Part shown: piece by piece, positions 17,886-25,588 of the stretch | How the letters are laid out: each line of letters begins with the position of its first letter | How positions within the stretch are numbered: position 1 is the stretch's first letter | Assembly: GCA_050289485.1 (NCBI GenBank) | Contig: JBNKFV010000017.1 | Span: forward strand, 225,311-289,310 | Direction of reading: 5' to 3' | Length of the DNA stretch: 64,000 bases | DNA from: JBNKFV01 sp050289485 | GTDB taxonomy: Bacteria > Pseudomonadota > Gammaproteobacteria > Pseudomonadales > Cellvibrionaceae | Notes under the pieces: generated by a model | What the model was told of the DNA's origin: nothing | What the model saw: only the letters and a program-made list of their open reading frames with translations | The model's database searches: none | Made by a program: the position numbers and the translations under genes

Positions 17886-19127
17886 CTAAGCCGACACCGG
17901 CGCTTTTGACTTTGTGCTAAGTGTGCGCAATACCAACACACTTAACACACACATGCACACAGGCAATAACTGCCATAGCATAAACGTTTGCGCACCAAGA
18001 TTCCGGCTAATAAGAAAACCACCGATGATAGGTGCAGCAATTGCTCCTGCTCTGGCAACGGCTACCGTAAACCCAATGGCAGAGGATAAAATCGAGACAG
18101 GATACACCACTGCGGCCATGGCATTGATCGTCATGTGCACACCGGAAATACCAGCCCCCACCAGGAAAAACAATATCCCCCAAGTGAGATAGCTCTCTGG
18201 AAACACGCCAAAACACAGTAAGCAAACGGCGGCAAGTACATAAGCCGATAATAGTGCGCAGTAAGGATTCCACCTATCCATTAAGGCAGCAACAACCACC
18301 CCCCCTAGCAAGCCGCCCCCTTGAAAATAAACAATAACACTAGAGGCACGAGACAAATCCCAACCTTGCTGATTCATCAGCACTGGAATCCAGCTTACAA
18401 GGATATAAATAAGAAATGAGTTCCCGATAAACAATACCCATAGTGCCAGCGTTGACCACCGGTACTCTGGCTTCAAAACACTAAAAAATGTTGGCTTTTC
18501 AACGTTGCCATCATGAGCACTGTCTTTTCTCGACCGGAATGAAGGTGCTTCTGGAAGAAAAAATGCCAGCAACAACCAAATCGCTGCGCTCACAACAGCA
18601 CTCACCCAAAATGCTGAGGGCCATTGATAGTGAGTCAACAAGTATGGAACCAGCAAGCCGGAACTAATTGCTCCTACGGTGATACCGCTACCTGCCAACG
18701 TCAGTAAAAGTGAACGCCGCTTTTCTGGTAAAAACTCCGCCAATAATGCTGCCGCGTTTGCCAGCATGCCACCCAAGCCAACGCCCGTTAACAGCCGCCA
18801 GACGACCAGCTCAGTTACCGATGACGCAAAACCAGACAGCGCAACCGAGACAATGATCAGTCCAAAACTAAACAAAATAATATTGCGGCGACCATGACGA
18901 TCCCCTAGCGGGCCAATACCAAGTGCGCCTATGCCCATACCGGCTACTGCGGCCGAGTGCACGATACCAAAATTGGCGACAGGTACAGACCAGCTTTGCG
19001 CGATAGGCGCTGCCACCAGAGCCATAACTTGCAGGTCATAACCGTCGATAAACATCAGCAACGCGGTTAACAGAGTTAAAATACCAATGTAAACAGGTGA
19101 ATACACGCACGTGGATTGATTAAACAC
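17886..19127 (-). CDS. MFS transporter, aromatic acid:H+ symporter (AAHS) type
   Basis: Twelve-helix transporter with family-specific motifs: FIDGYDLQVMALVAAP in helix 1 (D-G-Y-D-L is typical of BenK/PcaK/MhpT-like carriers), GPLGDRHGRRN as the loop 2-3 A-motif, and GVGLGGMLANAAALLAEF in helix 4. Probably imports an aromatic carboxylate using the proton gradient. The GTG at 19127 is preferred (413 aa) because AAGGA lies eight bases upstream; the frame could extend to 19151. It is monocistronic here, and no aromatic catabolic genes adjoin it. Confidence 0.85.
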   Translation of the reverse strand: MFNQSTCVYSPVYIGILTLLTALLMFIDGYDLQVMALVAAPIAQSWSVPVANFGIVHSAAVAGMGIGALGIGPLGDRHGRRNIILFSFGLIIVSVALSGFASSVTELVVWRLLTGVGLGGMLANAAALLAEFLPEKRRSLLLTLAGSGITVGAISSGLLVPYLLTHYQWPSAFWVSAVVSAAIWLLLAFFLPEAPSFRSRKDSAHDGNVEKPTFFSVLKPEYRWSTLALWVLFIGNSFLIYILVSWIPVLMNQQGWDLSRASSVIVYFQGGGLLGGVVVAALMDRWNPYCALLSAYVLAAVCLLCFGVFPESYLTWGILFFLVGAGISGVHMTINAMAAVVYPVSILSSAIGFTVAVARAGAIAAPIIGGFLISRNLGAQTFMLWQLLPVCMCVLSVLVLRTLSTKSKAPVSA

Positions 19128-19622
19128 GAGCAACGTCCTTTTTAGCGGCAAAACGGAAAGACGTTATCGTCGGATTAAGCAGTAACGCAGGACTCGGGGG
19201 AAGGGAGTGCAAGCGACGTGATGGAACAACATCACATTCGCCACCGGGCAGACGCCCAGGCGGGAACGAATAACCAGCATTTTTCATGTTACGCCTCGAT
19301 ATTATATTTTTTATTTAAGGTAGTTCTGAATCATTCAAGAGTGATTTTTTAGAAACGACCTTAACAGTTGTCGTGCGCAAAATAATACGTTATCACCACT
19401 GGCGTTAAAAGTCTTAATACACTAGCTAACTTAAAAACACAGCGAGGCATCGTGGTAATTATGAGAGACAACGCCTCTTTAAAACGTTGCTAAGACAATG
19501 AATATTAACTTTCTTACTGACCAGCTGAGGGCAGATCTTTCAGAGAACCTTATTAAGAAGCCAGTTGGACTATCAAACTGGCTTCATAAAAAGAAAAAAG
19601 AGCGAAGAGTTCGGCCTAGGAT
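19128..19622. other. Gene-free region of about 490 bases with a hairpin
   Basis: No coding sequence is evident. GAAGCCAGTT/AACTGGCTTC (19557-19566 with 19576-19585) makes a 10-bp hairpin just after the AstE-like gene stop, in terminator position but without a good T-run on either side. Confidence 0.5.
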
Positions 19623-21155
19623 CTAATCAAATGTATCCCCACCGGCTTCCTCTTCTTCATCGATATCCTGCATTGAATCAGAAGCTTCTGGTATCGAGGT
19701 AGTATCCGTCTTCGGATCCAGTCCCACATGGTAAGCAGCAAAGCCAGGCAGCACTACCTGATTAACCGCCATGCCGAGGATACGTCCACTCACCGGAGAC
19801 GTGATCACTGACTGCACATTGGTAATAGGGTCTGTTATCTTACCTAGCACATCATCTTTTTTAACGCGCTGCCCGAGCGTTACTTCGCTAAAGAGAATGC
19901 CTCCGCGCCCGGCACGAACCCACATCGAACGGTAGTATGCCGGTTGTGGTGCACCCCAAAAACTCAGCGTATCGTACATCCCTAGTTTATCGAGCAGCGT
20001 ATTAATAGATTTTACCCCCTGGCTTACGTGGTTCTCATCCAGCTCCATCGGGCCGCCAGCCTCCAACGTAACCGCCGGAATACCCACTTCAACGGCGGCG
20101 CGACGCAACGTTCCGTCTGCACCTTCGCTGTGCAATACAGCGATACCATCAAACGATTGTGTCAATGCCAATACATCGGGATCTTTTAAATCAGCGCGCA
20201 GTTGCGGCAGGTTAGTTCGGTAAAATGAACCCGTATGCAGATCGACCAGTAGACTGCACTGGCGAATGACCCGCTTAAAAAAGGAGTGCGCAATACGCGA
20301 GGCAGAACTACCTTGACGGTTACCCGGGAAATAGCGGTTAAGATCTCGGCGATCAGTTAGGTAACGCGAGCCACGCAAAAAACCCTGTAAATTGACAATC
20401 GGTACACCGATTACCGTACCATGCAGTTTTTTCGCGTCGATGTTGTACAACACCCGCCGAACTACTTCGATACCCGTAAGCTCATCGCCATGAATTGCCG
20501 CTGTTAAACACAAACGTGGACCAGGTTTTACCCCGTGCGCCACCAGAACAGGTATAGGCGAGGTAATCCCTTCAAACTGCTGCTCTGGCGACCAGGACAA
20601 ACGCGTGGTTGTACCCGGTGCAATGGATTTACCCAAATAGACAAATAGAGGTTTAATGTCTTCAAACGTCTTGCCGGCAGGCTTCGGCACACTTACATCT
20701 TTCTCTTCTTTCTCCGCGCCCGGTTTCTCCGGTGGTACTGGCGCATCTACCACTGGAGGGGCGTCTGGAGCTTCATCGTCTACAGGCTTGCTTTCCGGCG
20801 GCGCTACTGGCTGACTAAGATCAATATTCTCGGCTTTCTCAACATCCGGGGCAACGCCTATCACGGCATCGCCATCGTCTGTGGTAATTTTTACCGGAGC
20901 ACCGTCAGTACTATCTTCATCGATAGCAGGCTCTGGCGTTTCAACCACCCTAGGCTCAACACCCGGATCACCGGAAACCATGCCGGTATCATCGGCTGGA
21001 ACCTCTTCGCGGGCTTCAGCCTGAATCTCGCTGACGGCATCGCCACCAGCCTCTTCATCCGTTTCCGTTGCCAACACACCGGCAGCCAACAATATACCGG
21101 CCAGCAAACAGGCTCTTGCCATTACTTCAGGGCTAAACAAACCCAATAAACGCAT
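19623..21155 (-). CDS. Secreted/anchored AstE/AspA-family (M14-like) deacylase with acidic linker
   Basis: The zinc carboxypeptidase-like core runs from about residue 165 to 490. AAIHGDELTG (His and Glu near 219-222) and DLHTG near 303 are the zinc ligands of the succinylglutamate desuccinylase/aspartoacylase family. Between the signal-like N-terminus (about 1-30) and the core is a Pro/Glu/Asp-rich stretch of about 130 residues, low in hydrophobics, typical of a disordered linker. The C-terminal segment has a biotinyl-lipoyl-like beta turn near GQRVKKDDVLGKI, found in related enzymes. ATG at 21155 has a GAGTGG ribosome binding site. The substrate is unknown. Confidence 0.8.
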   Translation of the reverse strand: MRLLGLFSPEVMARACLLAGILLAAGVLATETDEEAGGDAVSEIQAEAREEVPADDTGMVSGDPGVEPRVVETPEPAIDEDSTDGAPVKITTDDGDAVIGVAPDVEKAENIDLSQPVAPPESKPVDDEAPDAPPVVDAPVPPEKPGAEKEEKDVSVPKPAGKTFEDIKPLFVYLGKSIAPGTTTRLSWSPEQQFEGITSPIPVLVAHGVKPGPRLCLTAAIHGDELTGIEVVRRVLYNIDAKKLHGTVIGVPIVNLQGFLRGSRYLTDRRDLNRYFPGNRQGSSASRIAHSFFKRVIRQCSLLVDLHTGSFYRTNLPQLRADLKDPDVLALTQSFDGIAVLHSEGADGTLRRAAVEVGIPAVTLEAGGPMELDENHVSQGVKSINTLLDKLGMYDTLSFWGAPQPAYYRSMWVRAGRGGILFSEVTLGQRVKKDDVLGKITDPITNVQSVITSPVSGRILGMAVNQVVLPGFAAYHVGLDPKTDTTSIPEASDSMQDIDEEEEAGGDTFD

Positions 21156-21277
21156 ATTAACCACTCATTAGATAGGGATTTAAACCACGTTGGCTGTAAC
21201 GGCCAGTATACCGATTGACTCCAAGAATGTTAGGGCCCTCAACATCGTAATAATAGGCACTTACAGCCATACCTGAT

Positions 21278-22318
21278 TTAACAGCAGGCCCCTGCCCCAG
21301 CATTGTCAGCAGTGCTGGCAAATGGCATTACGGTTCCGCAACCCTCAAAAATGCCAAAGTGCTCACCAAAGTCACCCACAAATTCAAAATGTTTGGCAAA
21401 ACGCGTATCTTTCAGCATGCGCCATGTATTGCCGCAAACGGGGAACACTTTACCTGCCTGAATAACGTGGTGCTCGTCGAGTACAAAGGCGGCAGGCGAC
21501 TCAGCCATGGTTCCCTTATAGATGACTGCCTGTCCATAATCTTCACAGGCGTTTTCCAGGCCAGCCAGCTTGAACAAGCGATAGGTAGCGGAATAAAACT
21601 TGAGGTTGCCGGTACGCGCCAATAGTGCCGGGTCGGTGACGTCAAGTGGCCTTGCCTCAACCAAACGGCTATCGACAAACCCACTATCAGCGGCAAGCCT
21701 GAGAAAATCATTCCAATACAACGCCCCCCCCAGGCACTCACCGTAGAGTACTGGATCATTACGAACCACCTCTGGCACGCGGCGATCGGCATACACATCG
21801 GAAAAATAAAATTCACCACCGGGCTTGAGTAAGCGGGCTACACCATCCAATACCGCAGGTTTATCCGGCGACAGATTAATCACACAATTAGACACAATTA
21901 CATCGAACGACTCAGGCTCTAAATCCAACGCATCGAGTTTTTCGATGTAACCTTTAAGAAAACGTACATTACTAAAACCAAAGGTCTCTGCGTGCCATGA
22001 CTGATGCTCTCGCGCTACCGCGAGCTGCTCGTCAGTCATATCAACACCCACCACTTCACCCTCAGACCCAACCAGCTGCGCCAGTGCGTACACATCACGC
22101 CCAGAGCCGCTACCTAAATCCAGTACGCGGCAGCCTCTTAACTCGGAGGGGCAAACAAGACCGCAACCGTAGTAGCGCGCTACTACATCGGGATGGATAT
22201 TCGCCAACAACGGCTTTAACCATTCCGGCATGGCCGACATATCACAGCATGCCGTAGTTTTTAAGTCATCAGAACTTTGTAGCTGTTTGCCGTAATAATC
22301 CTGAACAATCTCATGCAT
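21278..22318 (-). CDS. arsM: Arsenite S-adenosylmethionine methyltransferase
   Basis: ArsM methylates arsenite with SAM, the first committed step toward arsenosugars and methylarsenicals. VLDLGSGSGRDVYALAQLVG is the SAM-binding motif I, and VGVDMTDEQLAVAR is the typical ArsM motif after it. Conserved cysteines are present: the N-terminal TACCDMS, YGCG and VSNCVINL; a Cys-Cys pair ends the protein. The start at 22318, 346 aa, follows GAGGACGGG and fits the MHEIVQDYYG opening of the family. It is divergent from a sterol-desaturase-like gene and is separated by a kilobase from arsS. It would feed dimethylarsinite-type products to ArsS. Confidence 0.9.
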   Translation of the reverse strand: MHEIVQDYYGKQLQSSDDLKTTACCDMSAMPEWLKPLLANIHPDVVARYYGCGLVCPSELRGCRVLDLGSGSGRDVYALAQLVGSEGEVVGVDMTDEQLAVAREHQSWHAETFGFSNVRFLKGYIEKLDALDLEPESFDVIVSNCVINLSPDKPAVLDGVARLLKPGGEFYFSDVYADRRVPEVVRNDPVLYGECLGGALYWNDFLRLAADSGFVDSRLVEARPLDVTDPALLARTGNLKFYSATYRLFKLAGLENACEDYGQAVIYKGTMAESPAAFVLDEHHVIQAGKVFPVCGNTWRMLKDTRFAKHFEFVGDFGEHFGIFEGCGTVMPFASTADNAGAGACC

Positions 22319-22431
22319 AACAATCCCGTCCTCTATTATTGCCATAGTGATTAACGTATTCTTTTGGTGTTATCCGCTTCGTCGTCGCGATAACATTTCA
22401 CTCATTTTCACATTTTCGTCACGGTAACTCG

Positions 22432-23271
22432 ATGGACTGGCAATACGCAGAGAGCGCATTACGACTTGGCATTTTCCTCGGTACCTTTCTACTGCTGGCC
22501 CTGCTTGAATGTGTATTCCCCAAACGCAAACTACTGGCCAACAAAGTTCAGCGCTGGGCCAATCATTTCCTCATCACTGTATTTAACACGCTGATACTCA
22601 GGCTGTTGTTCCCTGCAGCAGCCGTTGGGGCCGCGTGGTGGGCACATGACAAACACTGGGGGGTGTTAAATCAATGGGCACTCCCTTTGCCGGCGTCATT
22701 AATCATTGGCTTAACGTTAATCTTGCTAGACTTCTTAATTTGGGCTCAACACTTACTGTTTCATAAAGTACCACTGCTGTGGCGTTTCCATCGTTTGCAC
22801 CATAGCGATATCGATATCGATATCACCACCGCTCTCAGGTTTCACCCCATTGAACTAATCTTTTCAATGCTGATAAAAATAGCCGCTATTATCGCACTGG
22901 GTGTTCCACCACTGGCGGCATTAATCTTTGAAATAGCGTTAAATGCTACTGCCATGTTTAACCATAGCAATTTGTCGCTACCCGCAACGTTAGATAAAAC
23001 ACTACGCTGGTTTATCGTCACCCCAGACATGCACCGAGTTCATCACTCCTGGTACCGCAACGAAACCGACAGTAATTACGGTTTCAACCTGCCATGGTGG
23101 GACAAACTGTTTGGCACTTACCGCGCGCAACCTGCTGATGGCCACACACATATGACCATTGGGCTTGAGTACTTTCGTGAGCCCATCGACAATCGTATCG
23201 ACTTTTTACTCACGCAACCCCTGCGCTCGCCCAATTCAGCCAGTAATGAGAAAAACCTTCACGACCGATAA
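22432..23271 (+). CDS. Sterol desaturase/fatty acid hydroxylase-superfamily protein
   Basis: A 279-residue membrane di-iron enzyme. Four or more hydrophobic helices carry the histidine clusters HLLFH, HRLHH (near 122-126), a downstream FHP and HRVHHSW, which are the metal ligands of the superfamily. The reaction is likely hydroxylation or desaturation of a lipid. It sits inside the arsenic cluster, converging on the TIGR04283 gene with a 13-base overlap at the stops. Arsenolipid metabolism is an attractive guess from context, but no homology supports it. Confidence 0.83.
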   Translation: MDWQYAESALRLGIFLGTFLLLALLECVFPKRKLLANKVQRWANHFLITVFNTLILRLLFPAAAVGAAWWAHDKHWGVLNQWALPLPASLIIGLTLILLDFLIWAQHLLFHKVPLLWRFHRLHHSDIDIDITTALRFHPIELIFSMLIKIAAIIALGVPPLAALIFEIALNATAMFNHSNLSLPATLDKTLRWFIVTPDMHRVHHSWYRNETDSNYGFNLPWWDKLFGTYRAQPADGHTHMTIGLEYFREPIDNRIDFLLTQPLRSPNSASNEKNLHDR

Positions 23272-23951
23272 TGCTCAGCCAATACCTCTGGAGACTCTCC
23301 CCGCCAATAACGCCAGCGCAAGCACCACATTAATACAATGGTTGTAAAAATACCGTTATTAAGCCAACGTCGCCCTGACGTTTGTACCTTGTCGGATAAA
23401 CACAGTGGAGATTGTATACGGCGCAACCGAGTCGACAGCTCGATGTCTTCCATTAATGGCTGATCGGGAAAACCACCTTGCTGATGGAATTGTTGTGTAC
23501 GCATAAAAATTGCCTGATCACCAGTTGGAATACCCGTGATACGTGAGCGAATATTCATGCAAGCCGCAACGATATTCAAACATGCCTGCTGAAAACCCCG
23601 ACCACCGGTAATCGCAACATCAAACCGCCCCCAAAATTTTTCCGGCTTTTCATCCAGCACGCGCGTAATAGTTACCACCGCAGAAGCGGGTAATTGCGTA
23701 TCAGCATGCAGAAACAGCAGTGCGTCGCGATTGGCACAAGCAGCTCCATGGTTCATTTGCCTAGCACGCCCGCGAGCACAGTGCACTACGTTTACACCTT
23801 CAGCACTTAATGCCTCAACGGTTCCATCGGTACTGCCACCATCAACTACAATCACCTCGCAGCCCTGAGCTTGTAGAGACTGCAATTGGGTAATCAACCC
23901 AGGCAATACTGCCTGCTCATTCAATACGGGAACAACTACCGATAACGGCAT
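23259..23951 (-). CDS. TIGR04283-type family 2 glycosyltransferase, arsenosugar cluster
   Basis: GT-A fold with LSVVVPVLNEQAVLPGLI at the start, the DGGSTDGT nucleotide-binding loop, then LFLHADTQLP as the D-x-D-like motif, and ITGIPTGDQAIF. This combination defines the group of glycosyltransferases that neighbour arsS in bacteria. It would transfer a sugar to or from the arsenical. I chose ATG at 23951 (230 aa); the open frame extends 26 codons into the spacer but lacks family sequence. It lies 31 bases after arsS on the same strand. Confidence 0.85.
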   Translation of the reverse strand: MPLSVVVPVLNEQAVLPGLITQLQSLQAQGCEVIVVDGGSTDGTVEALSAEGVNVVHCARGRARQMNHGAACANRDALLFLHADTQLPASAVVTITRVLDEKPEKFWGRFDVAITGGRGFQQACLNIVAACMNIRSRITGIPTGDQAIFMRTQQFHQQGGFPDQPLMEDIELSTRLRRIQSPLCLSDKVQTSGRRWLNNGIFTTIVLMWCLRWRYWRGESPEVLAEHYRS

Positions 23952-23982
23952 AAACAAGGTATCTCTAAAGCAACAGCCAGCA

Positions 23983-24936
23983 TCACAGTGCTCCACCACA
24001 ACTGCTACCCTGCCCCGCGGTACAGCCAAAACAGTGATCAGCTACGGCAATGCTATTGCTGCCGAGATCTTCACCCAATAAATCTCTCAGATGTTTTTTG
24101 CCTTTGCCTGGTAATGGAATTGCCAACTGCTGATTAAAGTCACAATCGTACAGATAACCCTGCCAATCGACACTCACCAGAGAGCGGCACATTACATTGG
24201 CCAAATTATTGGCCTGATAATTATTTTTCAGCAGATCCATATACTCTGCAAACTGCCCCTTTGTCACCAGCGCGGAACCAAACCGCTGAATGGGCATATT
24301 CGCAAGGGCAAAAAGCTCATTAAATTCTATGGAAAAATGCTGCCGCAACTCGCGTTTATAATCAGCCTCAAGAGCTTGTTGATCCGGCGGCAAAGACGGC
24401 CCTTGCGGGTTATAAACCAGGTTGAGGCGCAAACCTGAGCCGGGTTTACCATAACCCAATGCATTCAGCTGTTTGAGCCCAGCGATACTGCGGCCAAATA
24501 CACCCTCACCCCGTTGGGCGTCTACATTGGCGACGGAATAACAGGGCAAGGATGCCACCACCTCTACATCGTTGGCGGCCAAAAATTCAGCCAGATCTTC
24601 CTGCCCCGGCTCCGACAGCACGGTCAGGTTGCAGCGATCAATCACCTGAACACCGGCGCGGGTTGCTTCAACCACCAATTTGCGAAAGCCTTCATGCAAC
24701 TCTGGTGCGCCGCCCGTTAAATCCAGAGTTGTCATCTGCCGCTGCTGTAGCACCGGCACAATCAGGTTGAGGTTTTCCTGGGTCATCATTTCAGTGCGAT
24801 CGGGGCCTGCATTCACGTGACAGTGCAGGCAACGTTGATTACACCGGTAGCCCAGGTTTACTTGTAGAGTTGTGAGAGACTGGCGACTAATGGCCGGAAA
24901 ATCAGTCACTTCCAGTAACGGCAACATGTTGCGCAT
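23983..24936 (-). CDS. arsS: Arsenosugar biosynthesis radical SAM protein
   Basis: Radical SAM enzyme: CNQRCLHC at residues 32-39 is the CX3CX2C [4Fe-4S] ligand set, and TTLDLTGGAPELH matches the GGE/P-like SAM segment. The C-terminus has further cysteines (VMCRSL, CDFNQ and CFGCTAGQGSSCGG), a SPASM/Cys-rich accessory cluster region. This layout and the phrase NLGYRCNQ are typical of ArsS (TIGR04167), which joins a deoxyadenosyl unit from SAM to methylated arsenic to make deoxyadenosyl-arsenicals, the precursors of oxo-arsenosugars. Length 317 fits. Its cognate ArsM is at 21278. Confidence 0.9.
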   Translation of the reverse strand: MRNMLPLLEVTDFPAISRQSLTTLQVNLGYRCNQRCLHCHVNAGPDRTEMMTQENLNLIVPVLQQRQMTTLDLTGGAPELHEGFRKLVVEATRAGVQVIDRCNLTVLSEPGQEDLAEFLAANDVEVVASLPCYSVANVDAQRGEGVFGRSIAGLKQLNALGYGKPGSGLRLNLVYNPQGPSLPPDQQALEADYKRELRQHFSIEFNELFALANMPIQRFGSALVTKGQFAEYMDLLKNNYQANNLANVMCRSLVSVDWQGYLYDCDFNQQLAIPLPGKGKKHLRDLLGEDLGSNSIAVADHCFGCTAGQGSSCGGAL

Positions 24937-24950
24937 ATCGATTCCTTAGT

Positions 24951-25172
24951 TTAAGACCGCACGGCACGTAATTCATTCTTTGCGGCACTGTAAGATGCCA
25001 CACAAAAGGGTACACAATAGTTCAATAATGCCTGCCCCCACACAACCGCTTGCAGGTCGAACAATTGACTACCTTGATTGATCACATTGAGTAAGGTACC
25101 CACTAATAATGACACCTTGAGGGCATTAACCACTATATGAGGCAAGAATACACAACGAAAAAAACGGGCCAT
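24951..25172 (-). CDS. NrtS-like small two-helix membrane transporter subunit
   Basis: A 73-residue protein with two hydrophobic helices. The string LKVSLLVGTLLNVINQG and the later LNYCVPFCVASYSAA match, from memory, NrtS, a tiny nitrate/nitrite transporter of marine cyanobacteria that acts as an oligomer. ATG at 25172 is preferred to the longer frame up to 25283, with AGGA eleven bases before it. It stands 14 bases before arsS on the same strand, so it is probably co-transcribed. Here an anion such as an arsenical, phosphate or nitrate could be its substrate; that is inference. Confidence 0.65.
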   Translation of the reverse strand: MARFFRCVFLPHIVVNALKVSLLVGTLLNVINQGSQLFDLQAVVWGQALLNYCVPFCVASYSAAKNELRAVRS

Positions 25173-25588
25173 ATGTAATAATCCTGTAAACGGATGGGTA
25201 AAGGTTGTCTCTATTAGGGGCTTAGTCGTTAATGAGGCGATTTTCTTACAACCGGGATACAGACAATCCAACCACACCAACAAGCTATGAACGGGTCACG
25301 CTTTAAAAATGATACAGTTTGAACAACCTACAAGCAGCAACGTGTATTTAACATCACCCGCCATCCAGTGATTGAGATGATGCTCCCCAAGTTTTGGGCC
25401 AGTCTCACAGAAAACTGATTAACCCTTCAATAACGTAAAAGTCACTAACGTCTACCATCTCTCATTACAGCCCGAATGGTATTATTTAGCACCTAAGATC
25501 TATTCATCTGTAAGAAAAGGTATGCTGATACAGACCAACTGTACATCCTGGCTAATCACGGCCCCCATATACAGCTAGCGGAGTTTAC
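25173..25588. other. Divergent promoter region of the arsenosugar cluster
   Basis: About 415 bases between the NrtS-like gene and the rightward fusion gene. I see no gene, ArsR-type palindrome or riboswitch; both divergent promoters must lie here. Confidence 0.45.
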
